Source: DTYU01 sp040757355
GTDB lineage: Bacteria; Bacillota; Desulfotomaculia; Desulfotomaculales; Ammonificaceae
Assembly (NCBI GenBank): GCA_040757355.1
Contig: JBFLWY010000012.1
Location: forward strand, 1 to 64,000
Reading direction: 5' to 3'
DNA length: 64,000 nt
This document shows, piece by piece, positions 51,606-60,687 of this stretch. The position numbers were made by a program, and so were the translations under genes. Position 1 is the first letter of the stretch. Every line of letters begins with the position of its first letter. The notes beneath the pieces were generated by a model that worked only from the letters and a program-made list of their open reading frames with translations, did not search any database and had not been told where the DNA came from.

Positions 51606-52622
51606 CTATTCAACGCCAATGGCAAGCCGGATGATGTCGTGGTAGGTGACCACCACCATTAACAGAATTAACAGGGCAAAACCGAGGAGGTGGATGACGT
51701 TTTCCTTCTCCGGATCGACCGGGCGCCGCGTAACGCCCTCCCACAGGAGAAAACCTATTCGCGCACCGTCCAGGGCAGGTACCGGGAAAAGGTTGAACAG
51801 CCCCAGGTTGATGCTTAAAAACGCCGTAAGCTGGACCAGCGGAAACAACCCGAATTTGGCGGCACGCCCGATCTCCACCGCTACCCGGACCGGCCCGCCC
51901 ACGTCAGCGGGTTCATCGCGGACAAACATCTTTGCAAGGAACTCTATAATGAGCTTTATTATCCTACCAGTGTATTCGACGCCGCCTATCGAGGATTTAA
52001 AAGGCCCGACCCGTTCCGGTTTCAACCCGATCTTGGCGCTCCCGTCTGCGTCCTTCCGGGGTACGATCGTTACGGTAAACTGACGGCCGTCCCGTTCCAC
52101 CGTTAACACCTTTTCGTCAGGCCGGCTGCTCACAAAGTGCAAGATATCTTCCCAGTCGCGTACCCGCTGCCCGTCAATTGCCACGATCCGGTCTCCCGGT
52201 TTAATGCCGTGGGTGGCAGCGGGGTATCCGGGCAATACTTCTCCGACCCTCGTTGTAGGCGGCGGCACTGCCTGAAAATAAATCAGCACTGCCAGAGCGA
52301 CCGCTGCCAGCGCAAAATTCATGACCGGACCGGCCAAAATAACTGCCACCCTGTGTAATACCGGTTTGCGCGTAAAACTATACGGCTGGTCGCGTTCTTC
52401 ATCCTTCGGGTCCATCCCCACAAGTCGCACAAACCCACCCAGCGGAAACATCCGCAGGTTGTACTCGGTCTTTCCCCTTGCGACCCCCCAAATGCGTGGT
52501 CCAAAACCGAGGCTGAATTCGTGTACGCCGATTCCGACCAAGCGAGCAACAATGAAGTGACCGAATTCGTGAATGAAGATGAGGAGCCCAAAAACCACGA
52601 CCCCGGCAATAATGGCAACCAT
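51606..52622 (-). CDS. rseP: Site-2 zinc metalloprotease RseP
   Basis: Intramembrane protease of regulated proteolysis (anti-sigma factors, signal peptides). The 338 residues have the zinc motif HEFGHF (about 18-23) in the first helix, one PDZ domain (about 120-195; GYPAATHGIKPGDRIVAIDGQRV) and the LFPVPALDGARIGFLLWE motif with the zinc Asp in the third helix. Lies 10 bp after dxr; GGAGCTG upstream of the ATG is modest. Confidence 0.95.
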   Translation of the reverse strand: MVAIIAGVVVFGLLIFIHEFGHFIVARLVGIGVHEFSLGFGPRIWGVARGKTEYNLRMFPLGGFVRLVGMDPKDEERDQPYSFTRKPVLHRVAVILAGPVMNFALAAVALAVLIYFQAVPPPTTRVGEVLPGYPAATHGIKPGDRIVAIDGQRVRDWEDILHFVSSRPDEKVLTVERDGRQFTVTIVPRKDADGSAKIGLKPERVGPFKSSIGGVEYTGRIIKLIIEFLAKMFVRDEPADVGGPVRVAVEIGRAAKFGLFPLVQLTAFLSINLGLFNLFPVPALDGARIGFLLWEGVTRRPVDPEKENVIHLLGFALLILLMVVVTYHDIIRLAIGVE

Positions 52623-52632
52623 CAGTACATTT

Positions 52633-53799
52633 TCAGCTCCTTAATGACAATGTATTAACAACCGCTTCCGCCTTGTTCCTCGCCCAGGCATCGGCAGTGA
52701 TGATAGTGTCCAAATCGGGCTTCTCTGCTACGAAATGAGACGCAGTGACCTTTTCGATAACGTCAGGTATTCCTGTAAACGGAATCCGTCCATCCAAGAA
52801 CGCCGCTACCGCAACCTCGTTTGCCGCGTTCAGCACCGCCGGCATTGTCCCGCCGGTCCGCCCGGCCATAATTGCCAGTCCCAAGCAAGGGAAGCGCTCC
52901 ATATCGGGCTCTTCAAAGGTGAGTGAACCAACCCCGGCGAGGTCGAGCCGCGGCAGGGAGTTTGCCAACCTCTCGGGATAGCTTAAAGCATAGAGTATCG
53001 GCAGCCGCATATCAGTAATGCTCAAGCCTGCCAGAACGCTCCCGTCCGCAAACTCCACCATTCCGTGCACCACACTCTGAGGGTGCACCAGCACTCTAAT
53101 GTTATCATAGTCGACACCGAACAGCCAGTGGGCCTCGATAACCTCCAGTCCCTTATTCATCAGGGTGGCTGAATCGATCGTAATCTTCGGTCCCATCCGC
53201 CAGGTAGGATGATTTAATGCCGCGTCCGGGGTTACTCCGGCAAGAGCTTCGCGAGAGTACTTACGAAAAGGACCCCCTGATGCAGTAAGCACAACCCTCT
53301 GGACGCCCGGGCGCCCGTCGAGACACTGCCAGATTGCCGAATGTTCGCTGTCCACCGGCAGGAGCCGCATCCCGTGCTTCTTCACCCGTTCAACCACGAT
53401 CTCCCCTGCGGCAACAAGCGTTTCCTTATTTGCAAGGGCGATGTCCTTGCCTGCTTCAATCGCCGCCAGTGTCGGCCTCAACCCTGCAGCACCGGTCACT
53501 GCAGTAAGTACTGTATCCGCGCCCTCCATAGCAGCAAGGCGCTCCATCCCTTCCTGTCCCCAGAACACATCGGGGTTTACTCCCGGAGGCAAGGCTCCAA
53601 CCAGCCGCCTGGCATCTTCTTCCTCCATAAGCGCTACGGCTCTGGGACGGAAGCGAACGGTCTGCTCCAGCAAAAGGCGCCAGTTCCTGCCCGCCGCCAG
53701 CCCGCACACCTTGAAGATCTCCGGGAACTCTTCCACAACCTGCAGCGCTTGGCGGCCGATAGACCCGGTACTTCCCAAGATTACTATTTCTCGCGCCAA
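52633..53799 (-). CDS. dxr: 1-deoxy-D-xylulose 5-phosphate reductoisomerase
   Basis: NADPH enzyme, second step of the MEP pathway. The 388 residues include ILGSTGSIGRQALQV, ALANKETLVAAG, PVDSEHSAIWQCL, LTASGGPFR and NHPTWRMGPKITIDSATLMNKGLEVIEA, all active-site blocks. The TTG start follows GGGGATGGG. Grouped with cdsA and uppS upstream. Confidence 0.97.
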   Translation of the reverse strand: MAREIVILGSTGSIGRQALQVVEEFPEIFKVCGLAAGRNWRLLLEQTVRFRPRAVALMEEEDARRLVGALPPGVNPDVFWGQEGMERLAAMEGADTVLTAVTGAAGLRPTLAAIEAGKDIALANKETLVAAGEIVVERVKKHGMRLLPVDSEHSAIWQCLDGRPGVQRVVLTASGGPFRKYSREALAGVTPDAALNHPTWRMGPKITIDSATLMNKGLEVIEAHWLFGVDYDNIRVLVHPQSVVHGMVEFADGSVLAGLSITDMRLPILYALSYPERLANSLPRLDLAGVGSLTFEEPDMERFPCLGLAIMAGRTGGTMPAVLNAANEVAVAAFLDGRIPFTGIPDVIEKVTASHFVAEKPDLDTIITADAWARNKAEAVVNTLSLRS

Positions 53800-53820
53800 C
53801 TAACCCATCCCCTTATTTAT

Positions 53821-54888
53821 TCAAGGCATCGCTTTCTTCTTTGATGTAAGCCCGGCCTTATAAGCTGCCTGAATCAGTATCACCATTATCGGGCCTAAAA
53901 CCAAACCGGTGACCCCGAGCAGTTTCAGCCCGGTATACATCCCGAATAAAACCGCCAGCGGATGGACCCCGAGGCTGTAAGCAACTATACGGGCTTCGAA
54001 AAGCTGCCTGATTCCAAAAACCACGCCGTAAAGGATAAGAAGCTTCCACGCCAGGGATTTGGCCCCGGTGAAAAAGGCCAGTATCACCCAGGGAATGAAA
54101 ATGGTACTTGGTCCCAGTACCGGGATGAGATCAAAGAAACCTATCACCAAACCTATCGTCAGTGCATACTTGACCTTTAAAATGTAGAGTCCTGCTATAG
54201 AGAGCACCGTGGTTATGGTTACCAGAATGGATTGGGCCTTAAGGTAAGCCAGAAAGGCGGTAAAGGCCTCTTTTCCCATAAAGACCATTTGCTCCCCCAG
54301 CGGCGCCGGCACCGCCCGGACCCAGAACTTCCCTAAAGCCGCTCTATCGCGGCTGAAAAAGTAAGTTGCTAAAAGGCTCACTACCAAGACCAATGCCGCA
54401 TTCGGAAGCGAACCCAAAAACCCCAGGAGCGAGTTGATAAAGACCCCCAGCGAACTGCGCGCGCTGCGCGCAACCGCATCAATCGCGTCTTCAAGATAAC
54501 TTATCGCCTCAGGCGGCAGGGTACCGTAACTCTCCCTCACCTTTTCGATTAGCCCCGTTAGAATTTGTTGGGACTCGTTGATGTACCCGGGTAAGCGGGC
54601 CGAAATGTCACCGAGCTCGGCGACTAAATGGGCTATCAGCAGCGTGGCCAAAAGCCCCGCGCCGGCAAAGAAAACGAACATCGAGAGCATAACCGCGAAG
54701 CCGCGCGGCAACCTCCGGCTCAGCAGCCTGATCAAGGGTTCCATCATAAAGGCAAACAGAACCGCGATAATGAAAGGTAAAAGCGGCGCAAAAGCGTAAC
54801 GTAGAATCAGCAAGACTAACACAATCAAAAAAGAAACGGCTAAGATCCCTGCCGTTACATAAAGCAACCGGCGAAGCCATTCCGGCAT
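53821..54888 (-). CDS. AI-2E-family permease, YtvI-like sporulation membrane protein
   Basis: A 355-residue protein with about seven or eight helices and the family's central region (SLLATYFFSRDRAALGKFWV) and PLLPFIIAVLFAFMMEPLI start. Family members include YtvI, required for sporulation, and AI-2 or sodium exporters; YtvI-like is the better guess in a spore-former and between dxr and cdsA. The start at 54888 is set by GGAGG eight bases upstream; a GTG three codons earlier is less likely. Confidence 0.82.
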   Translation of the reverse strand: MPEWLRRLLYVTAGILAVSFLIVLVLLILRYAFAPLLPFIIAVLFAFMMEPLIRLLSRRLPRGFAVMLSMFVFFAGAGLLATLLIAHLVAELGDISARLPGYINESQQILTGLIEKVRESYGTLPPEAISYLEDAIDAVARSARSSLGVFINSLLGFLGSLPNAALVLVVSLLATYFFSRDRAALGKFWVRAVPAPLGEQMVFMGKEAFTAFLAYLKAQSILVTITTVLSIAGLYILKVKYALTIGLVIGFFDLIPVLGPSTIFIPWVILAFFTGAKSLAWKLLILYGVVFGIRQLFEARIVAYSLGVHPLAVLFGMYTGLKLLGVTGLVLGPIMVILIQAAYKAGLTSKKKAMP

Positions 54889-54930
54889 ACCATTCACCTC
54901 CTACGGGGACCGCTGCAAAACCTCGCCTGC

Positions 54931-55020
54931 TGATATCAGACGTCAGATATCGGATGTCAGAAGTCGAACTCTGTAATAATCTCCTATGCGAATTTTCCCT
55001 TATCAGACCTCCGACCTCTT
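54931..55020. repeat. Fold-back heptamer element (degenerate centre)
   Basis: Left arm GATATCA, GACGTCA, GATATCG, GATGTCA, GAAGTCG; centre has TATGCGAATT instead of the full palindrome; right arm ATCAGAC, CTCCGAC, CTCTTAA. Fills the spacer between the YtvI-like gene and cdsA. Confidence 0.7.
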
Positions 55021-55022
55021 AA

Positions 55023-55832
55023 TCAAGACAGCCACCCCGCCACAACATAAACTACCGGTGCACTCAGCAACAGGCTGTCAAACCGGTCTAAAACGCCGCC
55101 GTGCCCGGGGATTAAGCAGCCTGCGTCCTTTTGACCCGTCGCCCGTTTGACCGCTGAAAAAACAAGATCACCGACCTGGCAAACTCCTCCCAAAATAAGA
55201 CCAAAGAGCGATAGTAAAAGCGGGTTAAACGGCAGCCAGAACGCAAATACTCCGGCCGCAACTGAGCTGCCGATAAGACCGGCACAAAGGCCTTCCACCG
55301 TCTTGCCGGGACTGAGGTTCGGCGTCATGCGCTGCCTGCCGAAACGCCGGCCCACAAAAAACGCCGCCGTATCAAAAGACCATGTAGTGACAAGCGCCAG
55401 CATCAGCCAGTAGAACCCGTCAGGCAACAGCCGGATGAAGTAAAGGTAAAAAAACAGGGAAAGGTATGCGACACAGAGAAAAGTCACTCCGGCCTCGGGC
55501 GGCGTATACCGCGGGAACAAAAAAACCAGCGGCAGGGTGCAGACGATCATACAGTAAATCAGCGCTTCCGGGTATCCCCCTTTGGGGGAATAAGCGGCGG
55601 CAATCAAGATAAAGCCGCACAAATAACCCAGGATATAACGTGGTTTCAGCCCTACGCCGCTAAGCAAACGCAGCATTTCCCTTACACCGGTTAAATAAAG
55701 GGCGCTGACCAATAAAAGCAGCAGCCACCCACCCCACCAGGCCGCAAGCACAAGAACCGGTATACCCGCGACCGCACTTGTCACTCGTAAGATCAGACTG
55801 TCACCGCTTTTTATCACCATTTTCCGTCGCAA
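55023..55832 (-). CDS. cdsA: Phosphatidate cytidylyltransferase
   Basis: Makes CDP-diacylglycerol for phospholipids. The 269-residue membrane protein has about eight helices and the C-terminal signature CQVGDLVFSAVKRATGQKD...IPGHGGVLDRFDSL with its metal-binding Asp residues. The TTG start has GGAAAGG nine bases upstream; an ATG four codons later is an alternative. It follows uppS by 33 bp. Confidence 0.95.
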   Translation of the reverse strand: MRRKMVIKSGDSLILRVTSAVAGIPVLVLAAWWGGWLLLLLVSALYLTGVREMLRLLSGVGLKPRYILGYLCGFILIAAAYSPKGGYPEALIYCMIVCTLPLVFLFPRYTPPEAGVTFLCVAYLSLFFYLYFIRLLPDGFYWLMLALVTTWSFDTAAFFVGRRFGRQRMTPNLSPGKTVEGLCAGLIGSSVAAGVFAFWLPFNPLLLSLFGLILGGVCQVGDLVFSAVKRATGQKDAGCLIPGHGGVLDRFDSLLLSAPVVYVVAGWLS

Positions 55833-55865
55833 GAAAATTCGCCTTTCCTGCTGTAAACTTGCGTT

Positions 55866-56660
55866 TTACCGATTACGTTTCAGCCCCCCGAAACGGCGCT
55901 CGCGCTGCTGGTAACTAACCAGCGCCTGGAGGAAGTCGACCCTCCGGAAATCCGGCCATAGCACCGGGGTTACGTAAAACTCGGTGTATGCAAGCTGCCA
56001 AAGCAGGAAGTTGCTTACCCGCAACTCTCCGGCCGGCCTGATAAGGAGGTCGGGATCGGGTAGTCCCGCAGTATAAAGGTGGCGGTTGATCACTGCCTCA
56101 TCAATCTCTTCGGGTTGGAAAGCCCCCCTTTGAACCTCTTGGGCTATCGCTTTCACCGCGTCAACGATCTCCCAGCGGGAACCATAATTGACAGCCAGGT
56201 TCAGGGTAAGCCGGTTGCCCTCCTGCGTCTCCTGCTCTAAAGACCGAATTGCCTCAAGTACGATGTCGGGAAGTCCTTCTCTCCTGCCGATGACACGCGC
56301 CTTTATTCCGTTGCGTTTAAGCTCCTCCGTTTCCTTTGCGGCATACTCCACAAAAAGATCCATTAAAAAAGAAACCTCTTCAGGCGGCCTCCGCCAGTTC
56401 TCGGTGGAAAATGCATACGCGGAGAGTGCAGAAATTCCCAGTTCGGCAGACAGGCGGACAACTTCCCGCAAAGACTTTACCCCCGTACGGTGACCGACAC
56501 TGCGCGGCAGACCGCGTCTAATCGCCCAGCGGCCGTTCCCGTCCATGATCACTGCCACATGACGGGGTAAAGAGGAAGGGTCGAGCAGCGACCTTAACAC
56601 CTTCTCGTTACGCGGCAGGCTTTTTTCAGCCCTGCGCCGGTTCACAACGTCCTTCAGCAT
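55866..56660 (-). CDS. uppS: Undecaprenyl diphosphate synthase
   Basis: Cis-prenyltransferase making the C55 carrier lipid. The 264 residues begin the fold with HVAVIMDGNGRWAIRRGLPR (catalytic Asp), then GHRTGVKSLREVV, AYAFSTENWRRPPEEV and RPAGELRVSNFLLWQLAYTE, the isoprenyl site. GGAGG before the ATG supports the start. An N-terminal stretch of about 35 residues before the core is longer than usual. Confidence 0.96.
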   Translation of the reverse strand: MLKDVVNRRRAEKSLPRNEKVLRSLLDPSSLPRHVAVIMDGNGRWAIRRGLPRSVGHRTGVKSLREVVRLSAELGISALSAYAFSTENWRRPPEEVSFLMDLFVEYAAKETEELKRNGIKARVIGRREGLPDIVLEAIRSLEQETQEGNRLTLNLAVNYGSRWEIVDAVKAIAQEVQRGAFQPEEIDEAVINRHLYTAGLPDPDLLIRPAGELRVSNFLLWQLAYTEFYVTPVLWPDFRRVDFLQALVSYQQRERRFGGLKRNR

Positions 56661-56833
56661 CAGTTTGCCTCCTGAGAGAACGTCACCAAACTTGGTCTGC
56701 CCAGCACCCGACCCGATATCGACAACATAGGTATCTCATCTAACCTTCAGGCATCGAATTCAGGCTGTCAGGCCTCATACCGGAACGTTTTTCAGTTCTC
56801 CTGTGGGCTCACACCGTCTGCCGTCACGCAACT

Positions 56834-57073
56834 CTACTTTTGGCAGTCATAGTAGTCTCCGGACGCCAGACCCCCGGCGTGATTAATATCACGGCTGAAG
56901 ACCACGACTAATTCTATTACGTCGTCGGAAAGCCGGCGAATCCGAACAACGCGCTGATTCCCTTCCGGCTTCCTCCCCGGCGCCAGGGTCGAAACTGCCT
57001 GAAGGCGTAACCCAGCCGGGTTAATAACAGGTCCAACTTTATCCAGTTCCCATCCCAATACATCCTCCAACAC
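56834..57073 (-). CDS. Small conserved-position protein between frr and uppS
   Basis: Seventy-nine residues, GTG start two bases after frr. It reads LEDVLGWELDKVGPVINPAG and later RVVRIRRLSDDVIELVVVFS, two strand-rich segments. No family recognised. Immediate position after frr with GGAAG at proper spacing supports it as a gene. Confidence 0.6.
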   Translation of the reverse strand: MLEDVLGWELDKVGPVINPAGLRLQAVSTLAPGRKPEGNQRVVRIRRLSDDVIELVVVFSRDINHAGGLASGDYYDCQK

Positions 57074-57075
57074 CG

Positions 57076-57630
57076 CTACACTTCCATGATTTCTTTTTCT
57101 TTCGCAGCCAGCACATTATCAGTCTCTTTAATATACTTATCCGTCAACTTCTGGACTTCACCCTGCATTCTTTTCAATTCATCTTCTGAAAAACCGCCCT
57201 CTTTTTGCCGCGCTTTCAGCTCATCATTCGCGTCCCTGCGGATGTTCCTGATCGCGACCCTTCCTTCTTCCGCCTTCTTGCGGACAGACTTGACCAGTTC
57301 CTGTCGCCTCTCCTGAGTAAGTTGGGGAAGCACTAAACGTATCACTGACCCATCGTTGACCGGGTTGATGCCCAAATCCGACTTCATAATTGCTCGCTCA
57401 ATATCGGAAATAAGAGATTTGTCCCACGGTTGAATCACCAAAAGCCTTGGCTCCGGCACATTTACCGTTGCAAGCTGATTAACCGGTGTCGGAGTACCGT
57501 AATAGTCGACCGTAATCCTGTCTAAGAGTGCTGGCGTTGCTCGCCCTGTTCTCACCGCCGATAAGTCCTTACGCAAGTGTTCTACGGCTTTCTTCATTAG
57601 CTCTTCTGCATTCGCAACGAGTTCGCGCAA
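57076..57630 (-). CDS. frr: Ribosome recycling factor
   Basis: Splits post-termination ribosomes with EF-G. The 184 residues show the coiled-coil domain ends (MKKAVEHLRKDLSAVRTGRA) and the C-terminal helix (KRMQGEVQKLTDKYIKETDN), and VRLVLPQLTQERRQELVK. The TTG start follows GGGGGTGA and overlaps the end of pyrH by 34 bp. Confidence 0.97.
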   Translation of the reverse strand: MRELVANAEELMKKAVEHLRKDLSAVRTGRATPALLDRITVDYYGTPTPVNQLATVNVPEPRLLVIQPWDKSLISDIERAIMKSDLGINPVNDGSVIRLVLPQLTQERRQELVKSVRKKAEEGRVAIRNIRRDANDELKARQKEGGFSEDELKRMQGEVQKLTDKYIKETDNVLAAKEKEIMEV

Positions 57631-58361
57631 GCTACGTCACCCCCTATATAGGTTCCTATTCTTTCGCCTAAAACCGCACGGCGAATATTTCCCTGCTCCC
57701 TCACATTAAAAACTATCACCGGTATACCGTTGTCCATGCAAAGCGAGGCGGCAGTCGCATCCATGACACCCAATCCCCGGTTGAGCATTTCAATATAAGT
57801 CAGGGTTTGAAACTTCCGTGCTTCGGGGTTTCTTCCAGGGTCGTCATCGTAAACGCCGTCAACTCCCCGCTTTGCCATTAGAATGGCATCCGCCTCAATC
57901 TCCGCCGCTCGCAAGGCCGCGGTTGTATCCGTGGAAAAATAGGGGCTGCCGGTACCGGCTGCGAAAATGACCACCCGCCCTTTCTGCAAGTGTCGGATCG
58001 CCCTGCGCCTGATATAGGGTTCAGCGATCGCCCGCATCTCAATCGCTGTTTGAACTCGGGTATCTACACCTGCTTTCTCCAGAGCATCCTGAAGGGCCAG
58101 AGAGTTGATCGTAGTCGCGAGCATTCCCATATAGTCGGCGGTAGCACGGTCCATTCCCTTGGCACTCCCCGCAATACCCCGCCAGATGTTGCCCCCGCCG
58201 ACCACAATGGCGATCTCGGTCCTGAACTGTTGTAAAACCTCCCTGATTTCACGGGCCACAAAAACCGCTACTTCCGGATCAATCCCGTAACCTTGGTCAC
58301 CTGCCAGGGCCTCGCCGCTGATTTTGACTATAACCCGGCGGTACTTAGGGGTAATCATCAT
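57597..58361 (-). CDS. pyrH: UMP kinase
   Basis: Phosphorylates UMP in pyrimidine synthesis. The 254 residues start RRVIVKISGEALAG and contain VVGGGNIWRG, ADYMGMLATTINSLALQDALE, FAAGTGSPYFSTDTTAALRA and LMAKRGVDGVYDDDP. The paired ATGs follow GGGGAG; the longer frame upstream is not needed. The C-terminus is extended by about 17 residues into frr. Confidence 0.96.
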   Translation of the reverse strand: MMITPKYRRVIVKISGEALAGDQGYGIDPEVAVFVAREIREVLQQFRTEIAIVVGGGNIWRGIAGSAKGMDRATADYMGMLATTINSLALQDALEKAGVDTRVQTAIEMRAIAEPYIRRRAIRHLQKGRVVIFAAGTGSPYFSTDTTAALRAAEIEADAILMAKRGVDGVYDDDPGRNPEARKFQTLTYIEMLNRGLGVMDATAASLCMDNGIPVIVFNVREQGNIRRAVLGERIGTYIGGDVACANSLRMQKS

Positions 58362-58430
58362 TAATCTCCCCGTTCTAATGAAAACTTCGGAGACCGCTTC
58401 TAGCTTCAATCAATAACAAAGACCCCTGCG

Positions 58431-59036
58431 TCAGTCCTTTGCTACCTCACCCAACTCGTACCTGGTAAACCTTCGGATGACAATATTCTCCCCGATGCGC
58501 GCGACCGCCTCATGCAGCAAGTTTTGAACGGTGATATCCGGATTTTTGATAAACGATTGGTCGAGAAGACAGTTCTCTTTAAAAAACTTCTCCAAACGCC
58601 CTTCCACCATCTTTTCGACTACCTTTTCCGGCTTCCCTTCATTAAGTGCTTGGACCCGGAGGATCTCTTTTTCCCGTTCAATTGTCTCAGGTGGAACATC
58701 TTCACGTGAGATATACTCCGGGCGTGCAGCCGCTATCTGCAAGGCAATATCATGAACTAAACCCTGAAAATCATCGGTTTTGGCTACAAAATCGGTTTCG
58801 CAGTTAACCTCTACGAGAACCCCGATGCGGTTACCGGGGTGGACGTAAGCAGAAACCAACCCTTCTGACGCTGTCCGCCCGGCTCTTTTCGCCGCCGCCG
58901 CCAATCCTTTCTCCCTCAAGAAAACAATAGCCTTCTCGATATCGCACCCCGCTTCAACCAGGGCCTTTTTACAGTCCATCATCCCTACTCCGGTGCGCTC
59001 CCGGAGTTCTTTGACCAATTTTGCAGGAACCTCCAC
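58431..59036 (-). CDS. tsf: Elongation factor Ts, short form
   Basis: Nucleotide exchange factor for EF-Tu. The 201-residue protein has the N-terminal UBA-like domain (VKELRERTGVGMMDCKKAL), the Phe-containing core contact VEVNCETDFVAKTDDF and a single dimerisation region, i.e. the short form seen in Clostridia and Thermus. The start is GTG ten bases after GGAGG. A 770-bp repeat-filled gap separates it from rpsB. Confidence 0.96.
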   Translation of the reverse strand: MEVPAKLVKELRERTGVGMMDCKKALVEAGCDIEKAIVFLREKGLAAAAKRAGRTASEGLVSAYVHPGNRIGVLVEVNCETDFVAKTDDFQGLVHDIALQIAAARPEYISREDVPPETIEREKEILRVQALNEGKPEKVVEKMVEGRLEKFFKENCLLDQSFIKNPDITVQNLLHEAVARIGENIVIRRFTRYELGEVAKD

Positions 59037-59090
59037 GTGACCTTAACCTCCTCTTTCTCGGAAACCGCCGTTACACTTCGCCTGGCCGTT

Positions 59091-59188
59091 TCAGAAGTCA
59101 GATGCATGATCTCTGAGGCAAGATTCAGTTAATCTTAGCGAATCGCACCTTACTTCGACCTTAAAAATTCTCTCCTCCGCCTTCTGAA
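59091..59188. repeat. Fold-back heptamer element (degenerate)
   Basis: Left arm TCAGAAG, TCAGATG, CATGATC, TCTGAGG; centre TTAGCGAATCGC, a decayed version of the GAATTCGC core; right arm TCTCCTC, CGCCTTC, TGAAAAT. Weaker than the 8.7 and 47.8 kb members. Confidence 0.55.
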
Positions 59189-59400
59189 AATTCGCCGTGC
59201 TTGTTTTTTTCAGTCGGGCTTCCCTATAAAAATTTGTTACCATAATTGATATTTTACTTTAATTCGCCGAGTTGTAATGCTGCAGCAGTCTTCCCGGGTC
59301 AGTCAGTCTTTACTACTCATTGTCCGCTTTCATAAGGGGATTATATCCAAAAATCTGCCCGCTTAAAAGGGTTTGTCCTTCGTTGAAATAGTTCAACGTT

Positions 59401-59640
59401 CAACCTAATACTGACAGCCCAGCACTCAGTGTAGCTTTTCCACTTCAACGGAGAAACCTTCATTGGCCTGAGTGCCCAGCACTCAATGGGACTTTTTGAA
59501 CTTTGGAGGAAAGACCTTCATTAGTCTAATGAAGTGATAGCTTCCAAACTTCAATGATTGCATTGAGTGCTGGGTTAAACTTCAAAGATCTTACTGAGTG
59601 CTGGGTGGGGTCCGTTCAACGTTCCACGTTGATAAAAAGA
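59401..59640 (-). repeat. Composite repeat copy B (inverted relative to 37901-38130)
   Basis: Read on the minus strand it repeats copy A: GTGGAAC/GTTGAAC heptamers, CCCAGCACTCAGT, CCCAGCACTCAAT, a divergent block, the two units ending ATTGAGTGCTGGG and ACTGAGTGCTGGG, and CTGTCAGTAT at the far end. Site positions on the plus strand are 59418, 59475, 59564 and 59595. Confidence 0.88.
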
Positions 59641-59793
59641 CCGATGCACAAGCAATTGAACCATTTTCATTCTTCTGCTAGAGCAATCCCCGGTCGCATG
59701 GCAAACTCCGCCAAAAAACAGTACTTCTCCCGCCTATTTTCATTCCTGTGGTGACGATTAGTTGAAAAGGACCCCTTCGCCGATTCCCGTAAA

Positions 59794-59817
59794 AAGGGGG
59801 GTTTTTCTACCCCCCTT
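59794..59817 (-). terminator. Rho-independent terminator overlapping the rpsB stop
   Basis: On the minus strand AAGGGGGG, an eight-base loop containing the stop codon end, and CCCCCCTT are followed by TTT. Confidence 0.85.
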
Positions 59818-60535
59818 GTAAGGCTTCTTCTTGCTCTCTCTCAGGGGCGGCAACCCCTTCGCGGCCTTCGATTACCGCATCAGCAATTTTGCTTGTTATC
59901 AGGCGTACCGCCCTGATGGCGTCATCGTTGCCCGGGATTACATAGTCAACTTCGTCCGGGTCGCAATTGGTATCGACTATCGCCACCACCGGTATGCCCA
60001 GTTTTCGGGCTTCCGCCACCGCGATCCGCTCCTTGCGCGGATCAACCACGTACAAAGCCCAAGGCACCTGGCGCATGTTTTTGATACCGCCCAGGTACTT
60101 CTGCAGCTTGCCTTTTTCCCGTAAAAGCTCCGCAGCCTCTTTCTTCGTCCGCAGCTCCAACTGGCCGCTCTCTTCCAAGCGCTCCAACTCGTGCAGCCGC
60201 TCAACGCGCCGCCTGATTGTCTGAAAGTTTGTCAGCATCCCACCGAGCCAGCGCTGATTAACATAAAACATACCGCAGCGTTCTGCCTCTTCCTGTATGG
60301 ACTGCTGGGCCTGCTTCTTCGTGCCGACAAAGAGGACACTGCCTCCCTGCGCGGCTATCTCCTTAACGAAATTATACGCTTCTTCAATCTTTCTGACAGT
60401 CTTCTGTAGGTCGATAATGTAAATGCCGTTCCGGTCCATAAATATATAAGGGGCCATCTTGGGGTTCCAGCGTCTTGTCTGGTGCCCAAAATGCACCCCG
60501 GCCTCGAGCAACTGCTTCATGGAAACAACCGCCAC
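59807..60535 (-). CDS. rpsB: 30S ribosomal protein S2
   Basis: The 242-residue protein starts VAVVSMKQLLEAGVHFGHQT, the standard S2 opening, and contains RWNPKMAPYIFMDRNGIYIIDLQ, RWLGGMLTNF and VDPRKERIAVAEARKLGIPVVAIVDTNCDPD. The GTG start follows AGGAGGTGGAGAA. The frame is open further upstream but that part is not S2. A terminator overlaps the stop, so it is not simply co-transcribed with tsf. Confidence 0.97.
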   Translation of the reverse strand: MAVVSMKQLLEAGVHFGHQTRRWNPKMAPYIFMDRNGIYIIDLQKTVRKIEEAYNFVKEIAAQGGSVLFVGTKKQAQQSIQEEAERCGMFYVNQRWLGGMLTNFQTIRRRVERLHELERLEESGQLELRTKKEAAELLREKGKLQKYLGGIKNMRQVPWALYVVDPRKERIAVAEARKLGIPVVAIVDTNCDPDEVDYVIPGNDDAIRAVRLITSKIADAVIEGREGVAAPEREQEEALQGG

Positions 60536-60652
60536 TTCTCCACCTCCTTCCGCCGGGGTTCTTGCCGCCGCCGCCGTCATCTCCCCGGAAGACCCGCAGG
60601 CACCCCCTCCAGGGATCAAGTAGCGTGAGTACTTGTTGACATGCCAGCCTTT

Positions 60653-60682
60653 ATTTTACCATCCACCCCGTTGAACGTGCAA
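60653..60682 (-). promoter_or_regulatory. Probable rpsB promoter
   Basis: TTGCAC, 18 bases, TAAAAT on the minus strand, about 110 bp before the rpsB start. The -35 is weak. The GTTCAAC/GTGCAAC heptamer family overlaps the -35. Confidence 0.4.
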
Positions 60683-60687
60683 CAAAT

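Larger units (their letters stand above)
59037..59806. other. 770-bp spacer between rpsB and tsf, repeats
   Basis: Contains a fold-back heptamer element (59091-59188), composite repeat copy B (59401-59640) and the rpsB terminator. The AT-rich segment 59200-59390 may hold a tsf promoter but none matches well. No gene. Confidence 0.6.

Noticed and set aside
59401..59640. Insertion sequence
   Set aside because: No transposase frame, no target-site duplication visible; better described as a non-coding composite repeat.
60634..60660. Plus-strand TTGACA as a promoter
   Set aside because: No -10 at proper spacing and no plus-strand gene follows.
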